A stretch of 64,000 nt of DNA, taken from the NCBI RefSeq assembly GCF_900078705.1, contig NZ_FKIF01000001.1, forward strand, positions 434,001 through 498,000. The letters run 5' to 3'. A program made the translations under genes and the position numbers. The stretch comes from Bordetella ansorpii. Lineage in GTDB: Bacteria; Pseudomonadota; Gammaproteobacteria; Burkholderiales; Burkholderiaceae_B. Shown here one piece after another: positions 29,013-38,204 of this stretch; within the stretch, counting starts at the first letter, position 1; every line of letters begins with the position of its first letter. Below the pieces are notes generated by a model. That model made no database searches. It saw only the letters and a list, made by a program, of their open reading frames with translations, and was not told where the DNA came from.

Positions 29013-31694
29013 TCATGCCTCGTCCTCCGCTTCCAGGTTCAGCCGCAGGAACGGCATGGCATCGCAGTACTTCAGATCATCCGGCCGCGCCGCGAAGTTC
29101 GCGGCGTAGCCGCTGGCGTACTCATCGGCCAGGCCCTCGATGGCCCCGCGCCAGCGCGCCAGGATGCCGGTCCAGGTCTGGCCCTCGAAGGCCTTGCTGG
29201 CCTCGGCGGCGGTCATGCCCTCCAGGCCCAGGTCGGCGTCGGTCAGGCCCTGGGCGGCCACCTGGCGGGCATGGATCTGCGCCAGCACCAGGGCGGCCAC
29301 GCCGGCCTCGGGCTGCTCGCCCGACAGCACGGCTGCATAAAACGGCAACTGCAGATTCACGGGCCGCGCGCGCGACCAGTCGGATTCGGGATTGCCGGGC
29401 GACATGCCCGTCTTGTAGTCGACGATGACGCCGCGTCCGTCGGGCAGGCGGTCCATGCGGTCCAGCCGCACCTTCAGCGTCAGCGCGCCGCGCGACCAGG
29501 TGTGCTCGCCCTCGACCTGATCGATGCCGAACGGCGTGCGTTGCGCCTCGACGTCCAGCCAGTTGCCCAGCACCGTGGCGGCGCGGGCGCACTCCAGCGT
29601 GCGCAGCGCCTCCGGATAGTCGTTCAGCGTCTGGCCGGCGGACTGGGCGATCGCCTGGTCGACCAGCGCCGCCAGGCGGCCTTCGGCGATCAGTTCATGC
29701 AGGCGCTCCTGATCCGGCACCATGCGCCATACCTGCTCCAGCGCGCCATGCAGGAACTGCCCGCGCACGCTCATGGCCGAGGCTTCGGCGTAGTCTTCCA
29801 TCGCGCGGCCGCCCAAGCGGTGGCGCACGAAGGCCCACAGCGGATTGCGCGCCTGCGTGTCCAGCACGTCCAGGCCGCCCCGCGCGCCGGCCGCCGGCCC
29901 ATCGCCCGCGGGCGCGGGCAACGGCGGACCGCGCTCGTCGTCCAGCGATTGCTGCGGCAGCACGGCGTCGGCGGCGGCAAGGCCGGGTCGCCATCCGGTC
30001 TCGGGCAGATCGGCGATCAACGGGGACGGGCGCAACTCGCGCTCGCCTTCGGTATGCGCGTGGCTGACGATGATCTCGGCCGCGCAGGTGCACAGCGCGG
30101 CATACAGGGTCTCGGCCCATTGGCGCTCGCGCTCGGGCGTGGCGCGCGGCGCGCCCGCGGCCCGCAGCACGGCCAGCGGCAAGAGCGGGTTGGGCTTGGG
30201 CGAAGCGGGCAGCACGTCGTCGGTCAGGCCCAGGATCCAGATGCCGTCCCACGACCCGCCCTCGGCTTCGAGCAGCCCCAGCACGTCGAGCCGCGCCATC
30301 GGATCGCGCTGCGGCTGGAACGTGGTGGCGTCCGCCGCGCGCGCCAACAGGCGCACCGCCGCCATGGCGCCCAGGCGTCCGGCGGCCGGCGCCAGGGCGC
30401 CGAAGCGGCCCAGCAGTTCGCCGAAGGCCCCCACCACCTGATAGCCCACGCTGTCCAATGCGCGCTCGCCCGGATAGCCCAGCGCGCCCAGCGCCGCGCG
30501 CATCACGGGCATCCAGGCGTCGGTAGTGGCGAAGCCCTTGCCGCCCGGCACGGCGCGCCATGCTTCCATGGCGCGCGGCCAGGCCTCGGCCAGCGCACTG
30601 CCGGCCATGTCGCGCAGCCAGCGCGACTGGGACAGCATCGGCACTCCATTGCGCCGCCAGCGCGCATCGGCGCCGGCATGCCAGGCCGCCTCGCGCGCGT
30701 CGCCCGCGCAATGACCGGCCAGCAGGGCCGCGCCCATCACGGCGGTCTCGGCGCCATCGGCCTCGTCCATGCGGGCCAGCGCTTCGAGCCATGCCAGCGC
30801 CGCGCGCACGGCGGGCCATTCCGACAAGGGCCGGCCCACTGCCACGTTGAAGGCGAATCCGCCCGGCGCCAGCGCCCGTCCCAGCACGCGGCGCGCGAAC
30901 GGCGACTCATCCTCGAGTTGGGCGGACACGATGGCGTAGCGCCCGCCGGGATGCTCGGACAGGCGCTGCGCGGCCCAGGCAGCGGCGCCGCGCCACTGCG
31001 CCCCACGGTCGTGCGCGCCGAATCGGCTCGGGGTGGCGGCGTCGCGCCGCGCGTCGCTCAGCCACAGCAATCGCGATCCCCCCGCCAGCAAGGCCGACAG
31101 CAGGGCCTCGAAGCGGGGCGACACTTCCGTGAAACCCGCCAGCACGACATGAGGCGGGGCCGGCAAGCTGCCGTCCTGCAGCGCCGACAGCACGCGCTCG
31201 TAGATGCGGCTGGCATCCTCCGCGTCGATCTCGTCCAGGCGTTGCCGATAGCGCGCCCGCCAGCGCGAGAAGCCGCGGTATTCGTCGGTATCGGCGCCCT
31301 GCGGCACCTGCAGGCGCCATTCGTCCATCAAGGCATCGGCATCGGCCGCCAGCCGCGCGGCCTGCACGGTGTCCAGCAGCACGCGGCCGGCCTCTTCGTG
31401 GTCGATCGCATCGACCCACATCATCTGCGCCGCGAAGGCATCCAGGCGATACGCCGGCAGCACGGCGCCGTCCACGAACGCCAGCTCATCGGCGGCCTCG
31501 CCCAGCCAGGCCGACAGCGGCATCACGCGCGGCAGTTCGCTGACCTGGCGGTCGCGCCGCAGCAAGCCGGCAAGATCGAGCACCAGACGGCGCGCCAGGC
31601 GGTTGTTGACGGTAAGGACCAGCGTGTCGGCGGCGGGCAGCGCGGCGGTTTCGTCCAGGCCGATGGCGGCGCGCGCGGAGGGGTCGTGGATCAT
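29013..31694 (-). CDS. AddB-like PD-(D/E)XK nuclease (probable DNA repair protein, TIGR03623 type)
   Basis: An 893-residue protein matching the roughly 900-residue AddB-related family TIGR03623. The N-terminus (DTLVLTVNNRLARRLVLDLAGLL) corresponds to the degenerate helicase half with no Walker A; the C-terminus has the nuclease motif GVIVDYKTGMSP at about 760-770 and a downstream QLPFYAAVL, typical of RecB-like nuclease folds. I see no convincing four-cysteine iron-sulfur cluster around the nuclease, unlike classical AddB. It is the first gene of a pair with the AddA-like helicase, so the two probably act as a complex at double-strand breaks. Confidence 0.85.
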   Translation of the reverse strand: MIHDPSARAAIGLDETAALPAADTLVLTVNNRLARRLVLDLAGLLRRDRQVSELPRVMPLSAWLGEAADELAFVDGAVLPAYRLDAFAAQMMWVDAIDHEEAGRVLLDTVQAARLAADADALMDEWRLQVPQGADTDEYRGFSRWRARYRQRLDEIDAEDASRIYERVLSALQDGSLPAPPHVVLAGFTEVSPRFEALLSALLAGGSRLLWLSDARRDAATPSRFGAHDRGAQWRGAAAWAAQRLSEHPGGRYAIVSAQLEDESPFARRVLGRALAPGGFAFNVAVGRPLSEWPAVRAALAWLEALARMDEADGAETAVMGAALLAGHCAGDAREAAWHAGADARWRRNGVPMLSQSRWLRDMAGSALAEAWPRAMEAWRAVPGGKGFATTDAWMPVMRAALGALGYPGERALDSVGYQVVGAFGELLGRFGALAPAAGRLGAMAAVRLLARAADATTFQPQRDPMARLDVLGLLEAEGGSWDGIWILGLTDDVLPASPKPNPLLPLAVLRAAGAPRATPERERQWAETLYAALCTCAAEIIVSHAHTEGERELRPSPLIADLPETGWRPGLAAADAVLPQQSLDDERGPPLPAPAGDGPAAGARGGLDVLDTQARNPLWAFVRHRLGGRAMEDYAEASAMSVRGQFLHGALEQVWRMVPDQERLHELIAEGRLAALVDQAIAQSAGQTLNDYPEALRTLECARAATVLGNWLDVEAQRTPFGIDQVEGEHTWSRGALTLKVRLDRMDRLPDGRGVIVDYKTGMSPGNPESDWSRARPVNLQLPFYAAVLSGEQPEAGVAALVLAQIHARQVAAQGLTDADLGLEGMTAAEASKAFEGQTWTGILARWRGAIEGLADEYASGYAANFAARPDDLKYCDAMPFLRLNLEAEDEA

Positions 31695-31847
31695 GGCGGG
31701 TTGCGGTCAGGAGGCATGCGCCGGCATGCAACGCGCCGCAGGGCGGCGGCGTCGCACGTCCTGGCGATACCGGCGGGCATCGCGGACGACATGGCAAAAC
31801 CGACAGGATACCGCCGCGGTGCGCCGGCGTATCCATGGAACATCCCG

Positions 31848-31979
31848 CTAGAACCCGCAGAGCGCGGCCAGCGTCTCCCAACTGACGCGCAGGCTGGGCG
31901 TGAGATGGCCGACGAAGGCCAGTGCCAGCACGGCGGCCAGTGCCGCCCCGCCGACCCAGCGCCAGGCCCGGGCGCGCAT
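31848..31979 (-). CDS. Small hydrophobic ORF, 43 codons
   Basis: A short frame starting four bases after the MFS transporter stop. It encodes MRARAWRWVGG, a hydrophobic stretch (about residues 10-25, AALAAVLALAFVGHL), and ends in LAALCGF followed by TAG. One membrane span with a positively charged N-terminus is predicted. The spacing suggests translational coupling to the transporter; GAGG lies about 11 bases upstream of the ATG. It may be a real small membrane protein, but no family is recognised. Confidence 0.45.
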   Translation of the reverse strand: MRARAWRWVGGAALAAVLALAFVGHLTPSLRVSWETLAALCGF

Positions 31980-31983
31980 GGCG

Positions 31984-33189
31984 TCAGGCCCCTCGCGCGG
32001 CCAACTGGCCGACGGGCTGTTCCTTCACCGGCAGGCACAGCAGGGCGGCCATGATCGCCAGGGCGATCGACAGCCACCACACCAGGTCGTAGTTGCCGTT
32101 ACGCGCATACACGTAGCCGCCCAGCCAGACGCCGATGAAACTGCCGATCTGGTGGCCCAGGAACACGATGCCCGACAGCGTGGCCGCATAGCGCAGGCCA
32201 TAGATCTGCCCGATCAGGCCCTGCGTCAGCGGGACGGTGCCCAGCCAGAACAGGCCCATCCAGGCCGCGAACACGTACAGCACGACCGGGGTCAAGGGCA
32301 TGGCCAGCACCAGCATGATGCCGAAGGCCCGCACGAAATAGACGATGGAGAGCAGCCGCTTCTTGCTGAACCGCCCGCCCAGCTTGCCGGCATAGAACGA
32401 GCCGAAGATATTGAAAAGGCCGATCAGCGCGATGGCCGTGGCGCCGTGGCCGGCGTTCAGGCCCGCGTCCTGCACGAAGGCGGGCAGGTGCAGCGTGACG
32501 AATGCGGTATGGAACCCGCAGACGAAGTAGCTCCAGAACAGGAAGTGGAACGACGGGTGCGCCATGGCCTGGCGTACCGCGGCGCCCAGCGACTGCTGCG
32601 GCCCCGTGGCCGTGTGGGTGGCGCGGCCCCGCAGATACCATGCCATCGGCACCGCCGCGGCCACGAACAGCGACAGGATCCACAGCGTGGGCTGCCAGCC
32701 CAGGCCATCGATCATGAACTGGCCCGACGGCACCACCACGAACTGCCCCATCGAGCCGCCCGCGCTGGCGATGCCCATGGCGGTGCTGCGGTGCGCCGGC
32801 GGCACGGACCGCGCCACGATGGGCAGGATCACCGGAAAGGTCGTGCCGGCCTGGCCCAGCCCCACCAGCAGGCCGGCGCTGAGGTACAGCGAGAACTCGT
32901 CGCCGGCATAGCGCGTGCCGATCATGCCCAGCGCGTACAGCACCGCGCCCAGCGCGATGGTGCGGCCCGAGCCGTAGCGGTCGGCCATGATGCCCATGAA
33001 GATGCAGGCGACGCCCCACACCAGGTTCTGCAGGGCGAAGGCCATGGAAAAGACCTCGCGCCCCCAGTCATGCGCCAGCCCCATGGGCGGCATGAACAGC
33101 CCGAAGGTGGCTCGCACCCCCATGGCCAGCAGGACGACGAGCGTGCCCAGCGCGACGACGCGCAGCGAGGCGGATTCGGATTGCGGCAT
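31984..33189 (-). CDS. MFS transporter
   Basis: A 401-residue major facilitator protein with about 12 membrane spans. The loop 2-3 motif is GIMADRYGSGRTIALG and the pseudo-repeat in the second half is GKLGGRFSKKRLLS. It resembles the monocarboxylate/oxalate-formate (OxlT-like) branch in its opening (VRATFGLFMPPMGLAHDWGREVFS), but the substrate cannot be assigned. It is monocistronic or paired with the 43-codon ORF; the next upstream feature is tRNA-Arg on the opposite strand. Confidence 0.9.
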   Translation of the reverse strand: MPQSESASLRVVALGTLVVLLAMGVRATFGLFMPPMGLAHDWGREVFSMAFALQNLVWGVACIFMGIMADRYGSGRTIALGAVLYALGMIGTRYAGDEFSLYLSAGLLVGLGQAGTTFPVILPIVARSVPPAHRSTAMGIASAGGSMGQFVVVPSGQFMIDGLGWQPTLWILSLFVAAAVPMAWYLRGRATHTATGPQQSLGAAVRQAMAHPSFHFLFWSYFVCGFHTAFVTLHLPAFVQDAGLNAGHGATAIALIGLFNIFGSFYAGKLGGRFSKKRLLSIVYFVRAFGIMLVLAMPLTPVVLYVFAAWMGLFWLGTVPLTQGLIGQIYGLRYAATLSGIVFLGHQIGSFIGVWLGGYVYARNGNYDLVWWLSIALAIMAALLCLPVKEQPVGQLAARGA

Positions 33190-33389
33190 GACACCAGCCT
33201 TGTGGATGTTGTGATTCGGCGGCGCTCCCTCCTCGGAGCGGCCCCGGCGGCGAACGGGACGAGCGTCATCATAGCGCCGCGCACGGGCCGGGCGCGGGAT
33301 GCCCCTGTCGCGCGCCTGGACGCCCGGCCGGACGCGCGGCCGGACGTGCTGGTAAACTTGCGGTCTTTCCGCGCGGCCTCGCGCGCAGT

Positions 33390-33464
33390 CTCGCCGTAGT
33401 TAAATGGATATAACCGGCCCCTCCTAAGGGTCAATTGGTGGTTCGATTCCACCCGGCGAGGCCA
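33390..33464 (+). tRNA. tRNA-Arg (anticodon CCT)
   Basis: A complete cloverleaf: acceptor CTCGCCG pairing with CGGCGAG, D-arm GTTAAATGGATATAAC, anticodon stem and loop GGCCC-CTCCTAA-GGGTC with anticodon CCT, variable loop AATT, T-arm GGTGG-TTCGATT-CCACC, discriminator G and an encoded CCA. The D-arm and anticodon arm are close to E. coli argW. The first base is C rather than the usual G. It reads AGG codons. No integrase gene or duplicated 3' end was seen beside it. Confidence 0.95.
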
Positions 33465-33718
33465 TCCCGCCTCCACGCAGTCCCTCCCCCCGTTTCCCCT
33501 GACCTCCCACCGGCCGCCTTCCGCGGAGCGGGACGCTTTTACGCATTTGCAATACGGACCCGATTAAAAGTGTGCAATGATGTGCGGCATGCTTGCGGAA
33601 CAGCTAAAAAGTCTGTTTAAATTCCGCACGTAACTCACTAATTTGCCTGGAAATTTTCACTCATACCCGGGCACCGGTGGCGCAACATTTCAATACAGGT
33701 TCCGGGTCTGCTTACACT

Positions 33719-35062
33719 ATGGCTTCTCAATGGATTCGCGTCATCGCGACGGCGGCAGCCACCCTGTCGATAGCCACTGGCGCGTTCCTTGCGGGGCAGG
33801 CGCAGGCCGCCACCCCGGATCCATGCAAGAGCAAGCCGTCTTCCACGGCCTGCAAGAAGCATAAGCAGGAACAGTCCGCCTCCGGCAAGTCCTCTTCCGG
33901 CAAATCGCCGTCGGCCAGTTCCAGCAAGGCCACCGGCGGCAAGAGCGCCAAGAAGGAAAAGGCTTCAGCCAAGACCGAATCGAAGACGGCCGCCAGCAGT
34001 CCTTCCAAGTCTTCCTCGAAGAACGGCGCCGCGTCCAAGGCTGCCGCCAACAAGACCGCGTCCACCAAAGCCGCTTCCACGAAGGCGGCATCCCGCAAGA
34101 CCGCGTCGTCCAAGACCTCGCCACGGTCCCGCGCCGGGAAGCCGGTGATGAGCGCGACGATGAGCCGCGACGACTACACGCCGCCCAAGACCGCGGCCAA
34201 GCCCAAGCGCGCCGCCGAACCCGCATCGAAGTCCTCGCCGCGCATGAAGGCCATCGCGCACAAGGCCGTGGCCGATCCCACCGAGGTGGCCGCCGCCGCG
34301 AACCCGCGGGCCGACATCGCCGCGCTGCGTTCCAGCACCGCCTATGTCCAGGATCTCGAAACGTCCGACGTGCTGTTCGCCAAGAACGAAAACGTGGTGC
34401 GCCCGATCGCCTCCATCTCCAAGCTGATGACCGCGCTGGTGGTGGTGGACGCCAACCTGCCGATGGACGAGATGCTGGAGATCTCGGAAGACGACGTCGA
34501 CACGCTCAAGCACAGCAGCTCGCGCCTGGTGGTGGGCACGCAGCTCAACCGCGGCGACATGCTGCACCTGGCGCTGATGTCGTCCGAGAACCGCGCGGCG
34601 CACGCGCTGGCCCGCAACTATCCGGGCGGCCTGCCGGCCTTCGTGAAGGCCATGAACCAGAAGGCGCAGGCGCTGGGCATGTCCAGCAGCCACTTCGTCG
34701 AGCCCACCGGCCTGTCCAGCAGCAACGTGTCCTCGCCGCGCGACCTGGCCCGCCTGGTGCGGGCCGCCTCGCAGCGTCCGCTGATCCACCGCTATTCCAC
34801 CGACACCGAGTACGACGTCGAGGTCAAGACGCGCACGCAGACCTTCCGCAACACCAATCTGCTGGTGCGCAAGCCCGACTGGGACATCAAGGTGTCCAAG
34901 ACCGGCTACATCAGCGAAGCCGGCGAATGCCTGGTGATGATGGCCCGCATCGACGGCCGCGACGTCGCCATCGTGCTGCTGGATTCGCAGGGCAAGCTGT
35001 CGCGCATCGGCGATGCGGTGCGCATCCGCCGCATCGTGCAGAGCCAGGTGGCGATGCTGTAG
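33719..35062 (+). CDS. D-alanyl-D-alanine carboxypeptidase/endopeptidase, S11 family (PBP7-like), with Lys/Ser/Ala-rich linker
   Basis: A 447-residue periplasmic penicillin-binding protein. From ATG 33719 a signal peptide is evident (IRVIATAAATLSIATGAFL, cut after GQAQA). The active-site motifs are Ser232-x-x-Lys235 (SISK), Ser289-Glu-Asn291, and Lys394-Thr-Gly396. Between the signal and the catalytic domain lie about 150 residues dominated by Lys, Ser, Ala and Thr with runs such as KAASTKAASRKTASSK, like a histone-H1 tail. A GTG at 33677 would add 14 residues ahead of the signal peptide and is less likely. It trims or cleaves peptidoglycan cross-links; the basic linker may hold it to the wall polymer. 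Confidence 0.9.
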   Translation: MASQWIRVIATAAATLSIATGAFLAGQAQAATPDPCKSKPSSTACKKHKQEQSASGKSSSGKSPSASSSKATGGKSAKKEKASAKTESKTAASSPSKSSSKNGAASKAAANKTASTKAASTKAASRKTASSKTSPRSRAGKPVMSATMSRDDYTPPKTAAKPKRAAEPASKSSPRMKAIAHKAVADPTEVAAAANPRADIAALRSSTAYVQDLETSDVLFAKNENVVRPIASISKLMTALVVVDANLPMDEMLEISEDDVDTLKHSSSRLVVGTQLNRGDMLHLALMSSENRAAHALARNYPGGLPAFVKAMNQKAQALGMSSSHFVEPTGLSSSNVSSPRDLARLVRAASQRPLIHRYSTDTEYDVEVKTRTQTFRNTNLLVRKPDWDIKVSKTGYISEAGECLVMMARIDGRDVAIVLLDSQGKLSRIGDAVRIRRIVQSQVAML

Positions 35063-35175
35063 GGCATTTGGGTCGTGCCCGGCATGGGCGCGTGAATCCG
35101 AAACCGAACTTCGCCGGACTACGCCCAAGCCCGATGCAGGCGCGGAACGCCACGCCCACGGCGTGTCGCGTACCT

Positions 35176-35892
35176 TCAAAACGCGGCGCGTCCGAGAGAC
35201 GCGCCGCCATCGACATGCAGCGTCTGACCGGTCATGAATGCCGCATCGTCGGACAACAGGAACGCGATGGCCGCGGCAATCTCGTCCGGCTTGCCGAAAC
35301 GTCCCATCGGTACTCCCGACAGATAGCGCCGCTCGCCTTCGCTGCCCGGTGGATTATTGGCGCGGAATAGTTCGGTTTCGGTCGGGCCGGGTGCCACGGC
35401 GTTGACCGTGATGCCGGTGTCGGCCAGTTCCAGCCCCCAACTGCGCGTGAAGCTGACCAATGCGGCCTTCGCTGCAGCATACGCCGTGCGTTGCGGCATT
35501 CCAAGGACGGTCAGGCTGGAAATGTTGACGATGCGGCCCCAGCCACGCGCCTTCATCCCCGGCAATGCGGCTTGCGCAGCCAGCAGAGAAGGATGCAGAT
35601 TGACGCGCATGACCTCATCGAACGCGGGCAGCGTCACATCGGCCAGCATGGCGGGATGGACCACGCCGACGTTGTTCACCACCCCGTCCAACGCGAATCG
35701 TTGGGCGATGCTGTCCAGCGCGGCGCGCGCGGTATCGTCATCGCCGAGATCGACGGGGACGAAGGTGCCTGGAAACTCGCCCGGCGCGGTGCGCGCCAGG
35801 CCGACAACGTGATGCCCGGCGGCGGCAAGCCGCGTCGAAAGCGCGAGGCCGATGCCCTTGCTGGCGCCGGTGACGAGAAAAGTACGGGACAT
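35176..35892 (-). CDS. Short-chain dehydrogenase/reductase, FabG-like
   Basis: A 238-residue classical SDR with TGASKGIG (residues 8-15), NNVG at 73-76, catalytic Ser126 (NISSLT), Tyr138 and Lys142 (YAAAK), and the C-terminal GQTLHVDGG. It is the last gene of a four-gene minus-strand operon with a peroxiredoxin, a crotonase and a GST, and probably oxidises or reduces the pathway intermediate. It ends close to the convergent PBP7-like gene. Cofactor and substrate are not readable. Confidence 0.9.
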   Translation of the reverse strand: MSRTFLVTGASKGIGLALSTRLAAAGHHVVGLARTAPGEFPGTFVPVDLGDDDTARAALDSIAQRFALDGVVNNVGVVHPAMLADVTLPAFDEVMRVNLHPSLLAAQAALPGMKARGWGRIVNISSLTVLGMPQRTAYAAAKAALVSFTRSWGLELADTGITVNAVAPGPTETELFRANNPPGSEGERRYLSGVPMGRFGKPDEIAAAIAFLLSDDAAFMTGQTLHVDGGASLGRAAF

Positions 35893-35937
35893 GCTTGCTC
35901 CTTCGCCGCCTGCCTTGCGCCAGCGGCATTCAGTGGT

Positions 35938-36603
35938 TCAGGCCGCAGCCTTGCGGATGGCCGGCAACATCTCTGACGGATCGGGACGGCGCGTGTAGTC
36001 GGGATTGACCTCGGCATAGACGATGGTGCCGTCTTGCGCGATCACATAACGCGCCGGCATTGGCAGCGTCCAGCTCGGGTCTGCGTTGAACGCAGGCAGG
36101 TCGTTCTTCAACGACTTGTAGAGTTCGATCAGGTAGCCTTGCAACGCGAAGCGCAGGCCGAACGCGGCGGCCACGTCGTTGTGCACGTCTGACAGGATCG
36201 GAAACGCCAACGCGTTCTGGCGCACCGACTTGCGGCTGTTGGCCGCCACCTGCGGCGAGATCGCGACCACGCGGGCACCAGCGTCGCGGATTTCCGGCAA
36301 CGCCGCTTGCAGTGCCTGCAATTCCATATTGCAGTAGGGGCACCAGACGCCACGGTAGAAGGTCACCACCAACGGGCCTTGGCGCAGCAGATCGGCGGAC
36401 GACACCGGCTTGCCGTCAGGGTCGTTGAGCGTGAAGGCCGGTGCCTTGTCGCCCGCCTTCAAGGCTTTCTGCGCAGCGCCGGAGGCGATCAGTTCGGAGG
36501 TGGCGCGGTGCATGGTTTCGATGACCGAAGGCGGCACGTTGTACGGTGGCTTGCCGGCCTGGAAGTCGGCCTTGAAGGCGTCGAGTCTGTCTTGCAATGA
36601 CAT
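35938..36603 (-). CDS. Peroxiredoxin-like protein (AhpC/TSA family)
   Basis: A 221-residue thioredoxin-fold protein. The active-site region reads FYRGVWCPYCNMEL with Cys88 and Cys91, so the peroxidatic position carries a CxxC as in the peroxiredoxin-like thiol reductases of the AhpC/TSA group. An N-terminal extension of about 45 residues precedes the fold. I chose the ATG at 36603 (MSLQDRLDAF); a 13-residue hydrophobic extension from 36642 is not supported. It belongs to the operon with the crotonase and GST and probably removes peroxides or thiol-reactive by-products. Confidence 0.85.
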   Translation of the reverse strand: MSLQDRLDAFKADFQAGKPPYNVPPSVIETMHRATSELIASGAAQKALKAGDKAPAFTLNDPDGKPVSSADLLRQGPLVVTFYRGVWCPYCNMELQALQAALPEIRDAGARVVAISPQVAANSRKSVRQNALAFPILSDVHNDVAAAFGLRFALQGYLIELYKSLKNDLPAFNADPSWTLPMPARYVIAQDGTIVYAEVNPDYTRRPDPSEMLPAIRKAAA

Positions 36604-36675
36604 GGGAAGGCTCTCGGAAAAAAATGGGAATGGGAGAAGCAAGTGGTGCGCGGCGCGGACGACTTGCCACGAAGA

Positions 36676-37446
36676 TCAGGCGGACGGATTCATTGAGCGC
36701 GCCACTTCGGCGGCGCTGATGCCTTCCAGTGCCAAGCCGTAGCCAGCGCCTTCGTCGATGATCCGGCGCAGCTTCTGCGTCAGGGCGATGCGGGTGTAGC
36801 GGCTGGTCAGCGGCGGCAATTTCGCCAGCTCGCCCGCGATCTCGCGGGCACGCGCCAGCAGGCGATCGGCGTGCACGACTTCGTTGACCGCGCCCCAATC
36901 CTTGGCGGTCTGCGCATCGAGCTGCTGGCGGGTCAGGATGAAATGGCGACCGCGCACGCTGCCGATGACCTCGGGCCACAGCAGGTTGACGCCATCGCCA
37001 GGCACGATGCCGAAGTCGAAATGTGGTTTGTCCTGAAACACCGTTTCCGGCGTGGCCAGCACGATGTCGGCCAGCAGCGCGTATTCCGAGTGCAGCAGCA
37101 CCGGCCCGTTGAGCGCGGCGATCAGCGGTACCTCGATGTCGAGCAGATTCATCAGCACTTTCTTGCCTTCGCGGAAAATCTTGTCGTAGCCGCGCGGGGT
37201 GAAGAAGTCGAAACCTTCGGGGCTGATCGCGTCCATGAAGGCATCGCCGGTGCCGGTGAGGATCACCACGCGGTTGTCGGGATCGCTGCCGACGTCATGG
37301 AACAGATCGACGAATTGCTCGTGCGTATGCCCGTTGAAGACCAGCTTGCCGCCGTCGGTGTGCAGGGCGATCTCAAGCACACCTTCAGGCGAGCGCTCCA
37401 GGCGGGCGTTGGGATAAATATTCTGGTAGTCGTTGAAGCGGGACAT
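36676..37446 (-). CDS. Crotonase-fold hydrolase resembling 6-oxocamphor hydrolase
   Basis: A 256-residue enoyl-CoA hydratase/isomerase-fold protein. From memory of the Rhodococcus 6-oxocamphor hydrolase, the block PHFDFGIVPGDG and the following LLWPEVIGSVRGRHF are strikingly alike, and the residues important there have counterparts: a His in VLLHSEY, the His and Asp of PHFDFGIVPGD, and a late Glu in LALEGIS. The Trp near position 40 is Phe here. That enzyme cleaves a carbon-carbon bond of a cyclic beta-diketone (retro-Claisen) and needs no CoA. AAGGA precedes the ATG at 37446. Function by analogy; substrate not known. Confidence 0.75.
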   Translation of the reverse strand: MSRFNDYQNIYPNARLERSPEGVLEIALHTDGGKLVFNGHTHEQFVDLFHDVGSDPDNRVVILTGTGDAFMDAISPEGFDFFTPRGYDKIFREGKKVLMNLLDIEVPLIAALNGPVLLHSEYALLADIVLATPETVFQDKPHFDFGIVPGDGVNLLWPEVIGSVRGRHFILTRQQLDAQTAKDWGAVNEVVHADRLLARAREIAGELAKLPPLTSRYTRIALTQKLRRIIDEGAGYGLALEGISAAEVARSMNPSA

Positions 37447-37478
37447 GGTGGAATCCTTCGGGTTGAGGTGACGACGTT

Positions 37479-38111
37479 TCAAGCAGCGGCGAGCGCATTG
37501 ACGCGCGCGATGGCGCGTTGCACGGGGGGCCGTTGTTCGACGCTGGCGTACCAGCGGGAAAGGTTCGGGTAGGCATCCAGCGCCACGCCCGCGAAGGCAC
37601 GCCGCCAGAACCAGCCGAAATGCGCAATGTCGGCGATGCTGTACTCGTCGCCGGCAACGAAGGTTCGCTCGGCAAGCAACCCATCGAGCAACGCGGTCAC
37701 GCGCTGGGCTTCGGCGCTGAACCGTTGTTGCGCCAGCGGTTGCGGTTCGGCGGCCAGCTTGGCGAAGAAGCCCGCGTTGCCGAAGCTCGGACCGATGGCC
37801 GAGGCGTGGAAGAACAGTTGCTCGAACACGCAGGCGCGGGCGTTGCGCGTGGCGGGCAGCAACTGCTGCTGGCTTTCGGCCAGGTACACCAGAATCGCAG
37901 CCGATTCGCTCAACACCAGCCGCTCACCGGCCTGACGGGTGTCCACGAGCACCGGCACCTTGGCATTCGGGTTCAGGGTGCGAAAACTCTCCCGCTTTTG
38001 CGCGCCTTGTTTCACGTTGACGGGATGCAGGGTGTAGTCCAACCCTAGCTCTTCCAGCGCGATGGGCACCTTGATGCTGTTGGGGGTGGCGTAGGCGTAG
38101 ACCTCGATCAT
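37479..38111 (-). CDS. Glutathione S-transferase
   Basis: A 210-residue GST: thioredoxin-like domain (1-80) with YATPNSIKVPIALEEL, and the glutathione-binding VLSESAAILVYLAE, then the all-helical C-terminal domain. The TPNS motif near residues 9-12 resembles the Nu-class YfcG/YghU group, which have disulfide-bond reductase activity. It is the first gene of the operon, 32 bases before the crotonase gene and divergent from the LysR regulator. Likely role: glutathione conjugation or reduction connected with the diketone-like substrate. Confidence 0.92.
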   Translation of the reverse strand: MIEVYAYATPNSIKVPIALEELGLDYTLHPVNVKQGAQKRESFRTLNPNAKVPVLVDTRQAGERLVLSESAAILVYLAESQQQLLPATRNARACVFEQLFFHASAIGPSFGNAGFFAKLAAEPQPLAQQRFSAEAQRVTALLDGLLAERTFVAGDEYSIADIAHFGWFWRRAFAGVALDAYPNLSRWYASVEQRPPVQRAIARVNALAAA

Positions 38112-38204
38112 GTTTTTTCCTGGGGGGAGCCTGGGGATTTGCCCCGAAAGGCGTTGATCGAGATTCTGGATGGCACCCGAATGGAATGGTAGCTATGATT
38201 TTTT

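Noticed and set aside
33390-33464. tRNA-Arg as an attachment site for a genomic island
   Set aside because: No integrase next to it and no second copy of its 3' end was seen; xerD is housekeeping.
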